Source: Molossus alvarezi
Lineage: Eukaryota > Chordata > Mammalia > Chiroptera > Molossidae
Direction: 5' to 3'
DNA length: 64,000 nucleotides
Assembly: GCA_037176705.1 (NCBI GenBank)
Contig: CM073898.1
Coordinates: forward strand, 40,365,488 to 40,429,487
Position 1 is the first letter of the stretch, and the number at the start of each line of letters is the position of its first letter. Shown piece after piece: positions 1 to 11,089 of the stretch. The notes beneath the pieces are model-generated. The model was not told where the DNA came from. It saw nothing but the letters and a program-made list of their open reading frames with translations, and searched no databases. A program made the translations under genes and the position numbers.

Positions 1-1058
1 CAATACTATAGCATTTTTGTGTTTATTTAAGAAAAGAAAAATAATTTCTTATAAGTATTGGCATAGTTTGTTATATCATAGCATTTTAGAATCTGTCAAA
101 AATACTTATACCTAGAATATTCTGGAAATTTAAGATATTTAAATTATGCTTTGCCTGTGATATTAATTTTGCCTGTGATATACTTTGCCCAACTATAGAT
201 ACAAAACTTTGGATTTTTCATTTGTTACTTTTTGAGTTTGTGTAATACTGAAATCTATGGTCTCTTCTCTCTTTTCTCTTTCTCTGTTCTATGTACATTA
301 TAGGTAATCGCATTCAATGTATTTTGGGGGAAAGCTATAAACTGTCTAGCAATTTCTGCCCACTTCCTTTTTTATTACTAAACTAGACCCTTTTCTTGCC
401 ATGTCAGCAGGGAAAGATACTGTATTATGACAAAGTGGTATGTGAAATAAAATAAATGGATATTGATTTTAAACTCTAAACCCACCGTTTTAGAATGGTA
501 AAGAGGTTGACTTCTAAGCACAATACATTCCCTCACTGCTGGTGAGCACCTCTTCCCATTACAGAACGAGGTGGTCCCAGGGTTCATTATCAATTTCTGT
601 CAGTGAGTGTAACTCAACTAAAAACCAGACTGAGACAGAAACTCAACAGATGGGAATTGAGTTCAGGAGTACTTTATTTTTAAATTTAAATTTAGTTTAA
701 ATTGGTTTAGCTATCTCTAAGAGATAGAAGAGTAGTTTTTAAAATTCTGGAATGCAGCATGTCTATTTTTGCATTTCTGTAACTAGAAAATTAATTTTTT
801 AATATAATTTTTATTAAAATAACTTTGAATGCATAAAATTGGTGAAAAACATAGAAGAAATTAAACATATTTTTCTTAAGATAATTTAAAGTCAATTCAG
901 TATTTACTAAGGTTACTTAAACTTAATAATAAATTATCATACTGAAATTGGTCATTATTACCTAGGCAATCCAGTACCTATTCAGTATAATAATTCATAA
1001 GACAATGCTATATGTAATATTATATACTAATACACAATATTATATATATGTAAATATG
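1..1058. other. AT-rich stretch with no recognised feature
   Basis: The sequence is AT-rich and mostly non-repetitive. I see no coding frame of interest, RNA gene or confident repeat. It may be intronic or intergenic single-copy DNA. Confidence 0.5.
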
Positions 1059-1060
1059 TA

Positions 1061-1118
<58 letters not shown>
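1059..1118. repeat. (TG)n(TA)n compound microsatellite
   Basis: A run of TG dinucleotides passes directly into a run of TA dinucleotides, about 60 bases in all. It is likely polymorphic in length. Confidence 0.95.
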
Positions 1119-1119
<1 letters not shown>

Positions 1120-1500
1120 CTCTCCAACTTTACATGTTTTGGAGTTACTAATTTGGAGGGAATAAATATACTAATTACAAGGGTAAAAACTGTAAATTAT
1201 AATTTCTCTTTCATCATGAGGTAGCATACTAATGTGTCATTTAATCTCTTCTAGACCCAAGCTTAGTGGGGCAACTGTTTTGACTTATTTATTCAGCAGC
1301 TGGGTACAGTTTACTGTGCCATTTAGTTTTTCTCATCCAGCAGAACTTGTTTCTATAGGTTGGTTTAAGGCGATAATCATTGACAGTGGAACACAGAAGT
1401 CAAGGACTCACATGAGAATGAAGCTCTTAATTTGGACTCTAAACCCTGAATTTTCTAGCTATAATCCCTGTGGATCCCAACCTCAATACTTGAAAAAGAA

Positions 1501-1857
1501 TTTTTTTTAAATTTTAAATTACAGTTGACATTCAATATTATATTAGTTTCAGGTGTACAGCATTGCGTTTAGACATCTGTATAATTTATAAGTTGACCCC
1601 TCAATTAATTTAGTACTTACCTGGCACCATACAGTTACTATAGTATTACTGACTATATTCCCTATGCTGTACTTTATATCCCAGTGACTATTTTGTAACT
1701 GCCAATTTGTACTTAATCCCTTTTCACCCAGCCTCCCAACTTCCCTCCCATGTGACAACCATCAGTTTGTTTTATCTTTGAGTTACTTTTTTATTTTTTT
1801 TATTGTTTATGAGGTCCCACCTATGAGTGAAATCATACGGTATTTGTCTTTCTAGAG
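1501..1857 (-). mobile_element. Old L1 3' end, minus strand
   Basis: The block opens with a T-rich stretch (the reversed tail). It continues with the 3'UTR typical of older placental L1s, including TTTCAGGTGTACAGCA and, further on, ATGAGTGAAATCATA. A related fragment lies near 36 kb. It is truncated and carries no usable ORF. The subfamily is not resolved. Confidence 0.7.
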
Positions 1858-3200
1858 TCTGGGACTGAACGCCTGTATGAAGAAAGAGCAGCGGGCAAAA
1901 TTCTAACACTTAGGTTAGACCTGGGTCTTTGTGGATTCACGTTTTTACTGCCCCTGCTTTTCCTACATCAACATATACTTGATTTTCTGCTCCCTGATGT
2001 CACACACAGCCTGTAATGTATTTAATTTTACTTGGAAACCTTTGCTCCTTGACTGTTTGCCTCTGGTGCACTATATACAATCTAGCAAATATGGAATCAA
2101 GGAGACTAGTCGAGAAGGTATTCATGTGTTCACATGATAGGTGGTTTTGCCTGGCATTGGTGATGAAAAAAGGTGGATGAGAGCAGAACAGATTTTGGAA
2201 TTTGAACTGATTAGCACTGTCATCATGGGTAAGGAAGAAAAAGATGAGACATGAAACTCTCATGCAGTTTTCCTTTTACTCAGTCACAGTTAAAGTTGTT
2301 AGGGCCAAAAGAAATCTTACTAAAAACTTTCCATTGAGATTCAAGTTTCTCTGAGCATACATCGTGAATAGGTATCTAAAAATCCTAGCATGAGTGAGTT
2401 GTAAAGTTAAACACAACTATTGTAGCTTCTGCCAAGAAAATAGCTGAGAAGCAAGCAGTGTGCTGGAAGGTAGATACCAGATAACCACCTGCAAACCTGG
2501 TTCAGGCTATGACTGGATGGTCTGTAGAAGGTTAATGAAGGACCTACTCAAAAACGAAGTAACAAAAGAAAGAAGGAATGACTTTCCATCTATGTAAATA
2601 TTTTGGCTAGAATATATCCAAATTATTAGGGATTTTATTATTTCTTCAATAAGGATATTTGAACTGTGTATAGTAAACACTATTAGGCACTTCCTGTTAG
2701 CTGGTAAGTCCATTACTTCCAACAGAACCCAGTTTTAAAGTGTACAGCCACAGACAACGTATCACAATGAGTCAAAGCCAATTCAATATTGCTCTAACCC
2801 TTTGACGTCTTTGTCAATTTTCCAGGCTCTCCCTCCGCTACCACCAAACAGGTGTACTATTCTGTCCAACGGGATGTTTCATGATCTCCTGGGACAGAAA
2901 TTTCTTTTAAGAATTTTTGCATTTCTAAAAAGAAAACACGTAAGATAGGAGGTGCCTTTCTTCAATTCCTTAGTACTGGGGTTGTAGAAATGCCTGCATA
3001 TTCAGTAACCATCCTACACCCACAAGGAAATAAACATCAGACAAGTGGGTATGAGCTAAGTCTAGTGAAACAGGAAAAAAAAAAAAAAAAAAGAGCCAAG
3101 GCTACTAAACTAATGCCTGCAGCATTCTAGCTCCAGACTTTTATTGTAAGTACAGTCTTGTTTAAGCATTGGAAGTTAAATATTCTGTTAAATTCGTTAT
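1858..3200. other. No recognised feature; A-run near 3075
   Basis: Mostly single-copy AT-rich DNA with a pure A run near 3075-3092. The short open frames here show no recognisable domain and no codon pattern that sets them apart. Confidence 0.45.
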
Positions 3201-3204
3201 TTTC

Positions 3205-3330
3205 ATTTGGTTGATGGTGGCCTCTGCTGTGCAGAGAGGCTTTGTAGCTTGATCTAGTTTTACTTGTTTCTTTTTGCTTTTGTTACCTTTACTTTTATTG
3301 TCAAAATCCAAAATAATTATTACTAAGACT
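3205..3330 (-). mobile_element. L1 ORF2 fragment, minus strand
   Basis: The reversed sequence resembles the L1 ORF2 region around the 'LKSFC' segment, with CTGCTGTGCAGAG followed by a TTTTGCTTTTGTTACC-like stretch. It is short and diverged, so only the class is called. Confidence 0.45.
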
Positions 3331-3644
3331 GATGTCTCTTACTGTTTTCTGTATTTCTCACCTTTTCTTTGAAAAATTCAATCTGAATTTTTATTTTTTT
3401 GGCTTCCAGATTTCCCAGTTCACTTATTCTTTCTGAGCTGTATTTAATCTGGACTTTTACTGATCTAATTAAATTGTAGAATTTTCATTGAATTATTCTT
3501 AAAGTGTTTCGTTTTCTACTAAGTTTTCCATCCCATCATTATAGATTGTGCTAATATTTTGGTGAATATCTATATTTCCTATTGTTTCTTTTTCTCTCTC
3601 TCTCTCTCTCTTTTTTTAAGTCAGCTTTTTTCTTTATGTATGCC

Positions 3645-4110
3645 TGCTTTTAAAAAAACACACAGATGTATTGCGATATAGTTCACATACCATACAATTT
3701 ATCTATTTAAAGCATATTATTCAATGATTTTTAGTATATTTAGAGTTGTACAACTACCACCACATCTAATTTTAGAATAATTTTATCACTTAAAAAACTA
3801 TTGCTGCCCTGGCCAGTTTGGCTCAGCAGTTAGAGTGTCAGCCCGCAGACCAGAGAGTCCTGGGTTTGGTTTCCGCTAAGGGCATGTACCTCAGTTGCGG
3901 TTTGTCCCTGCCTCGGTTGGGGTTGTGTGGGTGGCAACCAGTCAATGTGTCTCTTTCACATCAATGTTTCTCTCTCTCTCTCTCTTCCTCCCTCTCTCTC
4001 TCTCCTGCTCTGTCTGAAGATAAATGCAAAAAAGTCCTAGGGTGAGGATAAAAAAATACATATTTAAAAAACTATTGCTAATGGGTATACACTCCTTAAC
4101 AAAAGCTATT
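3645..4110 (-). mobile_element. Old L1 3'UTR piece split by a SINE
   Basis: Before and after the SINE at 3806-4063 the sequence matches a known old-L1 3' region pattern: a 'GATATAGTTCACATACCATACAATTT'-like stretch near 3675, then 'TTTAGTATATTTAGAGTTG', resuming with 'AATGGGTATACACTCC'. The SINE therefore landed in an existing L1 relic. The exact L1 family is uncertain. Confidence 0.5.
3806..4063 (+). mobile_element. VES-type tRNA-derived SINE
   Basis: A tRNA-like head (GCCCTGGCC start, A box TGGCTCAGCAG) leads into a CT-rich block, a GAAGATAAATGCAAAAA segment and an A-rich tail. Perfect 16-bp target duplications (TTAAAAAACTATTGCT) lie at 3790-3805 and 4064-4079. This defines both ends and shows L1-type target-primed insertion. 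The open frame through it is only a SINE reading. Confidence 0.93.
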
Positions 4111-4249
4111 TGTTTTGTTTTATCTCAAGCTAAACATTATCTATGAAAATGTGTATAGAAAACCTGAGGCTCTCGACATTATCTCCCTCCATAAACATTT
4201 AGGGTTGAAATCATGTAGTAATAATGGGATATTTTTAATTTCATAATTT

Positions 4250-4350
4250 AATTATCCATAATTTTGTGACTGAAGAAACTCAAGTGTTGTACAAAGATAC
4301 AGTGACCAGTCCAAGATTCTAATCTAGCTCCTGACAAAAACAGAATGAAA
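4250..4350 (+). repeat. Possible MIR remnant
   Basis: The words 'GACTGAAGAAACTCAAG' and 'GTGACCAGTCCAAG' resemble the MIR core ('gatgaggaaactgaggc ... gcccaaggtc'). It is diverged and short. Confidence 0.35.
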
Positions 4351-4990
4351 GGCTCATTTTTTTTCAGTTCTACTACACAGGTTCAGTTAAAATATATAGC
4401 ATATAAAGAAAGAATAGATATCAAATGCAAGAAAGTAGAAAATATAATTGAGGTAAGGATGTGAAATTCTTTTTTCAAGACTTTAGAAACCAGTATATGT
4501 ATGCATTTTTTCTTCTATTTATTTTTTACTATAATATTAGGACCCTTAAACTTAAATTTTATTTTTCACTATATTAGAATTCATTAGCTTCAGAATTCCT
4601 TTTTTATAATCACAGAAATCACATACCTGTTTCCACAGTGGACACTTGTATTAGTCATGGTTAATCCAAATTTGAGTTGAAATTTTAACTTTGATATTGC
4701 CTATAAATACAACAAAAAATAACTTATTAAAAGCAAGATTAACATCAATTTTTTTTCTTACAACTCTAGTTATAGAATATATCATCTTTAATAAAATGAC
4801 TATACATTCTGGTAAAGTAGTAGTGACTTTTTCTGGGATGAAATAAGCTCAGGTAAAAAATTTTACATAGTCAAGAATTTAATGCAGTATCTTCATCTCC
4901 ACAGAACAAATATATTTAAACAACTTCCTTCATGTTAAGATAACATTTGCTTTTCCACTTTATAACAACTAGTGTAATTGGTAGAGAAAA
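4351..4990. other. AT-rich stretch with no recognised feature
   Basis: I see no coding sequence, RNA gene or clear repeat in this interval. Confidence 0.45.
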
Positions 4991-5006
4991 TTGAAATGGA
5001 CAAGCA

Positions 5007-5276
5007 CCCCTGGCCGGTTTTGCTCAGCGCTTAGAGCGTCGGCCTGCGGTCCAGAGAGACCCAGGTTCGGTTCCTGCTAAGGGCATGTACCTCGGTTGCA
5101 GTTTGTCCCCGGCCCTGGTTGGTCTTGTGGGTGGCAGCCACTCGATGTGTCCCTTTCACATCGATGTTTCTCTCTCTCTCTCTCTCTCTCTCCCTCTCTC
5201 TTCCTCCCACTCTACCTGAACAAAAAATGGAAAAATGTCCCAGGTAAGGATAAAAATAAAAATATATATAAAAAAA
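5007..5276 (+). mobile_element. VES-type SINE
   Basis: Head CCCTGGCCGG, B-box-like GGTTCGGTTCC, (CT)n, then 'CTGAACAAAAAATGG' and an A-rich tail. The 14-bp duplication GAAATGGACAAGCA flanks it at 4993-5006 and 5277-5290. CpG sites in the head are well kept, pointing to a fairly young copy. Confidence 0.93.
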
Positions 5277-5290
5277 GAAATGGACAAGCA

Positions 5291-5690
5291 AATAATATTA
5301 ACGTTATTGAATTAGAGGTAAAGCAGCTATCATAGAATTTAGAATAAGAAAGTTATATTTAAAAGTGACTTAAATTGAGGCCCGATATACTATGTAAATA
5401 ATTAAGAATCTACAAATGATATTTTCTAAATATAAATTATATAAAATATAATTTCTATATTGTGAGGTTATACACTAAAGTATAATTATCACAATTTGAT
5501 ACACTTATTACTGCTGTGAAAAAATTTTAAATTAATAATTTAGTATCTATGCCTATTATGTTTTAATTTAATTATTTCTTTTAAATCCTATGGTCTTCAG
5601 TTAATGCAGTTTATTTTCTGTGTGTATGTATGTAAACAACAAAATTTCTATGATTTCCATTTAATTAAGGCTATAACAATTAAGTTAATT
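5291..5690. other. AT-rich stretch with no recognised feature
   Basis: Low-complexity AT-rich sequence. I can support nothing in it. Confidence 0.4.
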
Positions 5691-5691
5691 A

Positions 5692-6310
5692 CTATGTTAG
5701 GCAGAATTCCAAGATGATCCCTATGATTTTGTTTCCCCAACTGAAGCCCCTGATTATGTTATGTTACGTGGCAAAGCAATCTTGCAGATGTAATTAAGGT
5801 TTTTAATCAGTTGACTTTGAGTTTATTAAAAAGGAGATAATCCAGCCAAGCCTAACCTGATCACCTTAGCCCTTTAAAAACAGAGGGTTTCCTTTGGCTG
5901 TTTATAAAAGTCAAACTGATTCAAAGCATGAGAGAGATTCAAAGGTTCTCCACTGCTGTGATGGGGGAGTCACAGGGCAAAGATCTGAGAGCAGTCTCAG
6001 AGGCAAGGGGAGTTCTCAGCTGATGACAAGCATGACAACAGAGACACCAATCCTGTGGCCATAAAGTAATGAATCCTGCTAACAATCCGAAGAATACATC
6101 TGAAGGCAGATTTCCCCCAAAGTTTCAAGATGAAAACTCAGACCAGCTGACACCTGGATATTAACCTAGTGATGGTTCCCTGAGCAGTGAACTCAGGCAC
6201 ATATGGCCTGGAATTCTAACCTACTGAAACTAGGAGATGATAAATAGGTGTTTTCAGCTGCTAAAATTGTAATAATTTGTTATGCATTAGTAGAAAAGTA
6301 ATCCAACCAG
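5692..6310 (+). mobile_element. MaLR (MLT1-like) LTR, plus strand
   Basis: The order of motifs fits an old MaLR LTR: GCAGAATTCCAAGATG near the start, 'GCAAAGCAATCTTGCAGATGTAATTAAGG', an internal 'GAGATAATCCAG', and an end like 'TAATAATTTGTTATGCATTAGTAG'. It has many substitutions and indels and no internal region nearby, so it is probably a solitary LTR. The subfamily is not resolved. Confidence 0.6.
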
Positions 6311-7054
6311 TAAAATTTGCTTGATGGCTTGATGAAAATCCCTTACAGGTTCAAAGAAATGATTTGGACGCATCGACCCCGTAGGCTAGTTTAGAACACT
6401 GGGTTGTAGGCAGAGAGTTAGGGTTAGCGAAGAAGAGCTTAGAGTGGGATGAAATGGGGCCCAAAAAGGCTTTCCCTGAGTCCACATTTTGTCTGTATCC
6501 TCACATAAACATGGATAAATGATTTAGATTTGGAGAATCACAGAATCTTCCTAGGAAAATTCCTGGAAGCAAACTGAGCTTTATCACTATTAAATGATGG
6601 TAAGGCGGTACAGACTAGAAGCAGCAGCTTTTCTTATGGGAAGTTCCCGAGTAAAGAAAGAGAAAATAGCTCAGGTAAGAATTTAAAACAACGTAAGTGA
6701 CAAATCTGAATCTGGATGAGAAGTGAGAGGCAGGCCTAGAGAGAGAGAAATTTGAGGAAGTTGATAGGGAAAAAGAAAAGCTTTTAGAAAAAGTTATAGA
6801 AAGAACACGCTACCAAAGCTGTCCAGAATCCAGGAAAGCAGAGTGTGGGTTATGTTTTAACAGAGACCTACAGCATGTCAGTGAAAATAAGTGGTTAATG
6901 GGAATTTTTTTCAGGCACTAAGGCAAATAATAGTTTAGGACTCCCTCTGGTTACACCCCATAGGAGCTGTCTACAACTCAGGTGTGTACTGGCACAATCT
7001 TGAATAGTTCCATTATCTTGGCAACTAGAAAAATAGTATATATACATTTACATA
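6311..7054. other. No recognised feature
   Basis: Purine-rich single-copy sequence with no supported gene or repeat. Confidence 0.4.
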
Positions 7055-7094
7055 CGTGTGTGTGTGTGTGTGTGTGTGTACATATATATATATA
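7055..7094. repeat. (GT)n(TA)n microsatellite
   Basis: A GT run of about 25 bases followed by a TA run of about 14 bases. It sits at the 3' boundary of the minus-strand L1 that follows. Confidence 0.93.
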
Positions 7095-7095
7095 A

Positions 7096-8825
7096 GCTTA
7101 TTGGAGTGACATTGGTTAATAGGATCATATAGGTCTCAAGTGTACATTTCTAGGATATAACATCTGTATATTGCACTGTGTGCCCACCACCCAAAGTCAA
7201 ATCATCTTCCATCACCATATATTAGGACCCCTTTACCCCTCACCCCCACCCCCTTCCCACTGGCAACCACCACATTGCTGTCTGTGTCCACAAGTTTCAA
7301 TTTTATATCCCACATATGAGTGATACCATATGGTTCTTAGCTTTTTCTGACTGACTTACTTTGCTTAGTATAATATTCTCAAGCTTTATCTGTGTTGTTG
7401 TAAATGGCAGTATTTCATCTTTTCTTATGGCTGAGTAGTATTCCATTGTGTACATGCACCACATCTCTTTAATCCAATCATGGATCGAAGGACACTTTGG
7501 TTGTCTCCATGTCGTGGCCACTGTGAATAATACTGCAATAAACACATGAGTGCCTATATGTTTTCAAATAGATGTTTTTGAGTTTTTAAGATAGATACCC
7601 CGGAGAAGGATTGCTGAGTCATATGGTAGCTTTATTCTTAATGTTTTGAGGAATTGCCAGACTTTTCCATAGTGGCTGTACCAGTCTACATTTCCACCAG
7701 CAGTGAATGAAGGTTCCCTTTTCTCCACATCCTCTCCACACTTATTTCTCTTGTTGATAATAGTCATTCTAATAGGTATGAGGTGGTATCTCATTGTAGG
7801 TTTGATTTGCATTCTCCTAATGCTAATGAGGTTGAACATCTTTTCATATATCTGTTGGCCATTTGAATGTCTTCTTGGAAGAAGCATCTGTTCAGATCCT
7901 CTGCCCAGTTTTTAACTGGGTTGCTTGTTTGGTGTTGAGTTTTATAAATTCTTTATATATTTTGGATATTAAACCTTTGTTGGAGCTATTGTTTGTAAAT
8001 ATCATCTACCATTCATTCAGCCACCTCTTTGTTTTGTTGTCAGTTTCTTTTGATGTGCAGAAGTGCCCTAGCCGATTTGGCTCAGCGGTTGGAGCATAAG
8101 CCTGCAGTCCAGAGAGACCCGAGTTCAGTTCCCGCTAAGGGCATGTACCTCGGTTGCAGTTTGTCCTGGGCTCTGGTTGGGTTGTGCGGGAGGCAGCCAC
8201 TCGATATGTCCCTTTCACATCGATATTTCTCTCTCTCTTTCTCTCCCTCCCACTCTATCTGAACAAAAATGAAAAAAATGTCCTTGGATGAGGATTAAAA
8301 AAAAAGATTAAGTTTGATGTGCAGAAGCATTCTAGTTTGCAATAGTCACATTCATTTATTTTTGCCTTTACTTCCCTTGCCTTTGGGGTCAAGTTAAAAA
8401 ATGTTCTCTACAATCATTAGTACCTACATTTTTTTCTATGTAATTTATTGTTTCAAATCTTATATTTAGGTCTTTGATCCATTTTCTATTTTGAATTATT
8501 TTTTTACATGAGGACAAACTGTAATATAGTTTCATTCTTTTAAATGTGTCTTTCCAATTTTCCCAGCACCATTTATTGAAGAAGTTTTCTTTCCTCCATT
8601 GTGTATTTCTGAGTCCTTTGTCAAACATTTTCTGCTCATATACATGTGGTTTTATATCTGGGCTCTCAATTCTGTTCCATTGATCTGTGTGTCTGTTTTT
8701 CTGCTAATACCATAATGTTTCTATTACAGTTCTGTCAGGTAGTATGACACCTCTGACTTTCTTTTTCTCAGAATTGCTTTGGCTATATTGGTACATAGTT
8801 TTCTGTTTTTGTGTATTTATATTTA
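7096..8825 (-). mobile_element. Old L1, minus strand, 5'-truncated, split by a SINE
   Basis: Read on the minus strand this is the 3' half of L1 ORF2 plus the 3'UTR. Recognisable protein pieces include 'FNKWCWENW' near 8560, '[16 protein letters not shown]' near 7780, and 'YTMEYYSAIRKDEILPF' near 7430. The frame is broken several times and the piece ends around 8825. The VES SINE at 8064-8312 interrupts it and duplicated 15 bp of L1 sequence. It is more diverged than the three plus-strand L1s at 34-49 kb. Confidence 0.88.
8064..8312 (+). mobile_element. VES-type SINE inside an L1
   Basis: tRNA-like head (A box TGGCTCAGCGG), CT tract and 'CTGAACAAAAATG' tail. The 15-bp duplication TTTGATGTGCAGAAG is at 8049-8063 and 8313-8327. 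Removing the SINE and one duplicate restores continuous L1 sequence, so it is younger than the host L1. Confidence 0.93.
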
Positions 8826-8829
8826 TAAT

Positions 8830-9659
8830 ATAATATACATGTAAAATATACTTACTATCTTAAAAATATTCTTTTTAGATAGCCCTTAATTACTTTTTAA
8901 TTTTATTTTTATTACCTTATTACTTCATGACTGATTCTGTTACTTCATTCATTCATTTTTTTTCTTACTCTCTGATTTTAATTATTCTAGTCAGAAGAAC
9001 CCATACATATATCCTACTAGTTATGTCTTCTGAGTAATACTTACTATTATCTTTATCATTGTTTTTTTTGCTCTACAGTTCCTTTGGCTTTATGGTTCAT
9101 TTTATAATTTAAATGATTGGAATATATGACTAATATTTTTCCCTTTAATAAGGATAGCATGTGAAGTCCATGAATATTTCCCAGAGTAAATTTTGACAGT
9201 ATATTACAAAGATTGAGATACAACTTTATTTATTTTTTTTTTTCAGATAATTCCCACTTCCTCCTAGGTACGATTATTTAACTGTAGAACTGTTAAAAAG
9301 TTATGTCTATAAAAGTGAAGTTTGAAATAAGACTTGTTGACAAAAATAAACCAGATATGCTAACATCTGGCCAGAGCACTTCAGGTAAAACCACTGGGTC
9401 CTAATGTGGAAACAATTTGGCACTGTAGGGACAGAACTAAAGCCATACAATCATTCACATTCCCCAAATCAAGCCAGGTTTTTTCACCCATAGGCCCCCT
9501 TGAAGCACCTTGACCTGGATAACTGCACTGATTTCTATTTCAGATTTGGTGTACTTCCTGAAGTAATGTGAAAATAAGCTCCAGAAAACAAATCCAATTT
9601 CTCATTGAGCAAAGAGAGATATACGAGGCCCTAAATAGGATCATGATGGCTACAGTTAA
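8830..9659. other. No recognised feature
   Basis: AT-rich sequence with a T-run near 9228-9243 and nothing I can assign. Confidence 0.4.
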
Positions 9660-9671
9660 GAGAAAACGTGT

Positions 9672-9755
9672 TGCCCTGGTCAGTTTGGCTCAGCGTTAGA
9701 GCGTTGGCCTATGGACCAGAGAGTCCCGGGTTCAGTTCCTGCTAGGGGCATATAC

Positions 9756-9805
<50 letters not shown>
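9672..9805 (+). mobile_element. Short VES-type SINE with a (GA)n tail
   Basis: The normal tRNA-like head (GCCCTGGTCAG ... GGCATATACC) is present for about 85 bases. It then passes into about 50 bases of pure GA repeat instead of the usual CT block and A tail. A 12-bp duplication GAGAAAACGTGT lies at 9660-9671 and 9806-9817, so the GA run belongs to the inserted unit or grew at its end. Confidence 0.8.
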
Positions 9806-9812
<7 letters not shown>

Positions 9813-10013
9813 CGTGTCCTCTTTTGTTAAGGTACAACCAAGTAACAAAACAATCATCTCTCCAGTCAGCACAGATGCTTTGGACAAAATGCCAAAAATA
9901 TAAATAAAATCCTTTGCAGAAGGGATAAATAAAAACAAAAATCCAATTAATGTATTTTGATCTTAAATGATTTTTGCCAATGACTCTATGAGAATTTCTC
10001 AATGATTATTCTT

Positions 10014-10269
10014 TTGTTTTTGTTTTTGTTTTTATTCCTCATCCAAGAATACTTTACTATTTATCATCAGATAGAGTGGGAAGGATGGAGAGAGAGAGAC
10101 AGAGAGAAACATTGATGTGATAGAGCCACATCGACTGGCTGCCTCCCGCACCACCCGACAAAGCCGGGGACGAACCACAACCAAGGTATGTGCCCTTGAC
10201 CAGAATTGAACCCGCAACTCACTGGTCTGTGGGCCGACGCTCTAACCACTGAGCCAAACCAGCCAGGGC
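10014..10269 (-). mobile_element. VES-type SINE, minus strand
   Basis: The reversed head ends at 10269 (GCCAGGGC). The A-rich tail appears as TTTTG repeats at 10014. A near-perfect 15-bp duplication TCAATGATTATTCTT / TCAATGATTACTCTT is at 9999-10013 and 10270-10284. Confidence 0.92.
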
Positions 10270-10639
10270 TCAATGATTACTCTTAAATACCAGGCATTCA
10301 AACAATATCATCTTGACGTGCCAGATGCTATCTTTCACCCCATCAAAAACAGAAGGCAAAAATATACTTAAACTTTACTGTATATTCTACTCTTTTACTC
10401 TCTCAGTAACAAAAACAAAGGATAATAAGTCTTTAGAATAAACATTTGGTTTAATACATCAATGTATGTGTTCTAAAATTTTAGTTGTCCCTTTGACTCT
10501 TTATTGACTCCAATTCTGATGAAAACACAAAACTTAAATGTGTAGTAAACTGATCTCTCAGAACCTGAAAATAAAATTCCTTTTTTCAGGAAAACTCAGG
10601 GAGTGTTATACATTTTCTTAAGAGTCATTACCTCTTGCA

Positions 10640-11065
10640 TTAGTTATCCAGGCTGCCACAACAAGCTGCCTCCAACTAACTGAAAATCAAAAACAAAAAC
10701 AACCCCCCCCCAAAAAAAAAAAAACATGGAAATTTATTCTCTCACAGTTCTGATGGCTAGATATTGAAATCAAAGTCTCAGAACTGTCGGTTCTTCCCCG
10801 AGAGCTCTAAGGGAGAGTCTGTTTCATGCCTCTCACCCAGCTCCTGGTGGTTGCCATCAATCCTAGCATTCCTTGGCTTGTAAATTCATGTCTCCCATCT
10901 CTGCCTCTGTCACCACATGGCATTCTTCTTGTATGTGTTTGTGTCCAAATGTTTCTCTTGCTATAAGGACCCCAGTCATTGGATTTAGGGACCACCCTAA
11001 TCCAATATGTTATGTTTAATCAGGGCTTGGACATATCTGTTTGGGGAACACAATTCAGTACACAC
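10640..11065 (-). mobile_element. MaLR (MLT1-like) LTR, minus strand
   Basis: It opens with a reversed MaLR LTR end ('TTAGTTATCCAGGCTGCCACAACAAG'-like), then 'AAATTTATTCTCTCACAGTTCTGATGGCTAG' and 'TTCCTTGGCTTGTAAATTC'. These are the usual MLT1 words in reverse order. A C-run and A-run interrupt it at 10705-10726. The subfamily is uncertain. Confidence 0.6.
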
Positions 11066-11089
11066 CTCTTCTTTAACTTCTATCAGCAG

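Noticed and set aside
1059..1118. CRISPR-like or other regularly spaced arrays
   Set aside because: The only regular repeats are simple microsatellites and the 66-bp tandem pair. There are no spaced direct repeats with unique spacers, and the genome is mammalian.
3818..4045. Open frames rich in 'SLSLSLS' (also at 5096, 8029, 10067, 15449, 30206, 33313, 57242, 61084 and 63720)
   Set aside because: They read through the CT tract of VES SINEs. The shared protein-like start comes from the tRNA-like head, not from a gene family.
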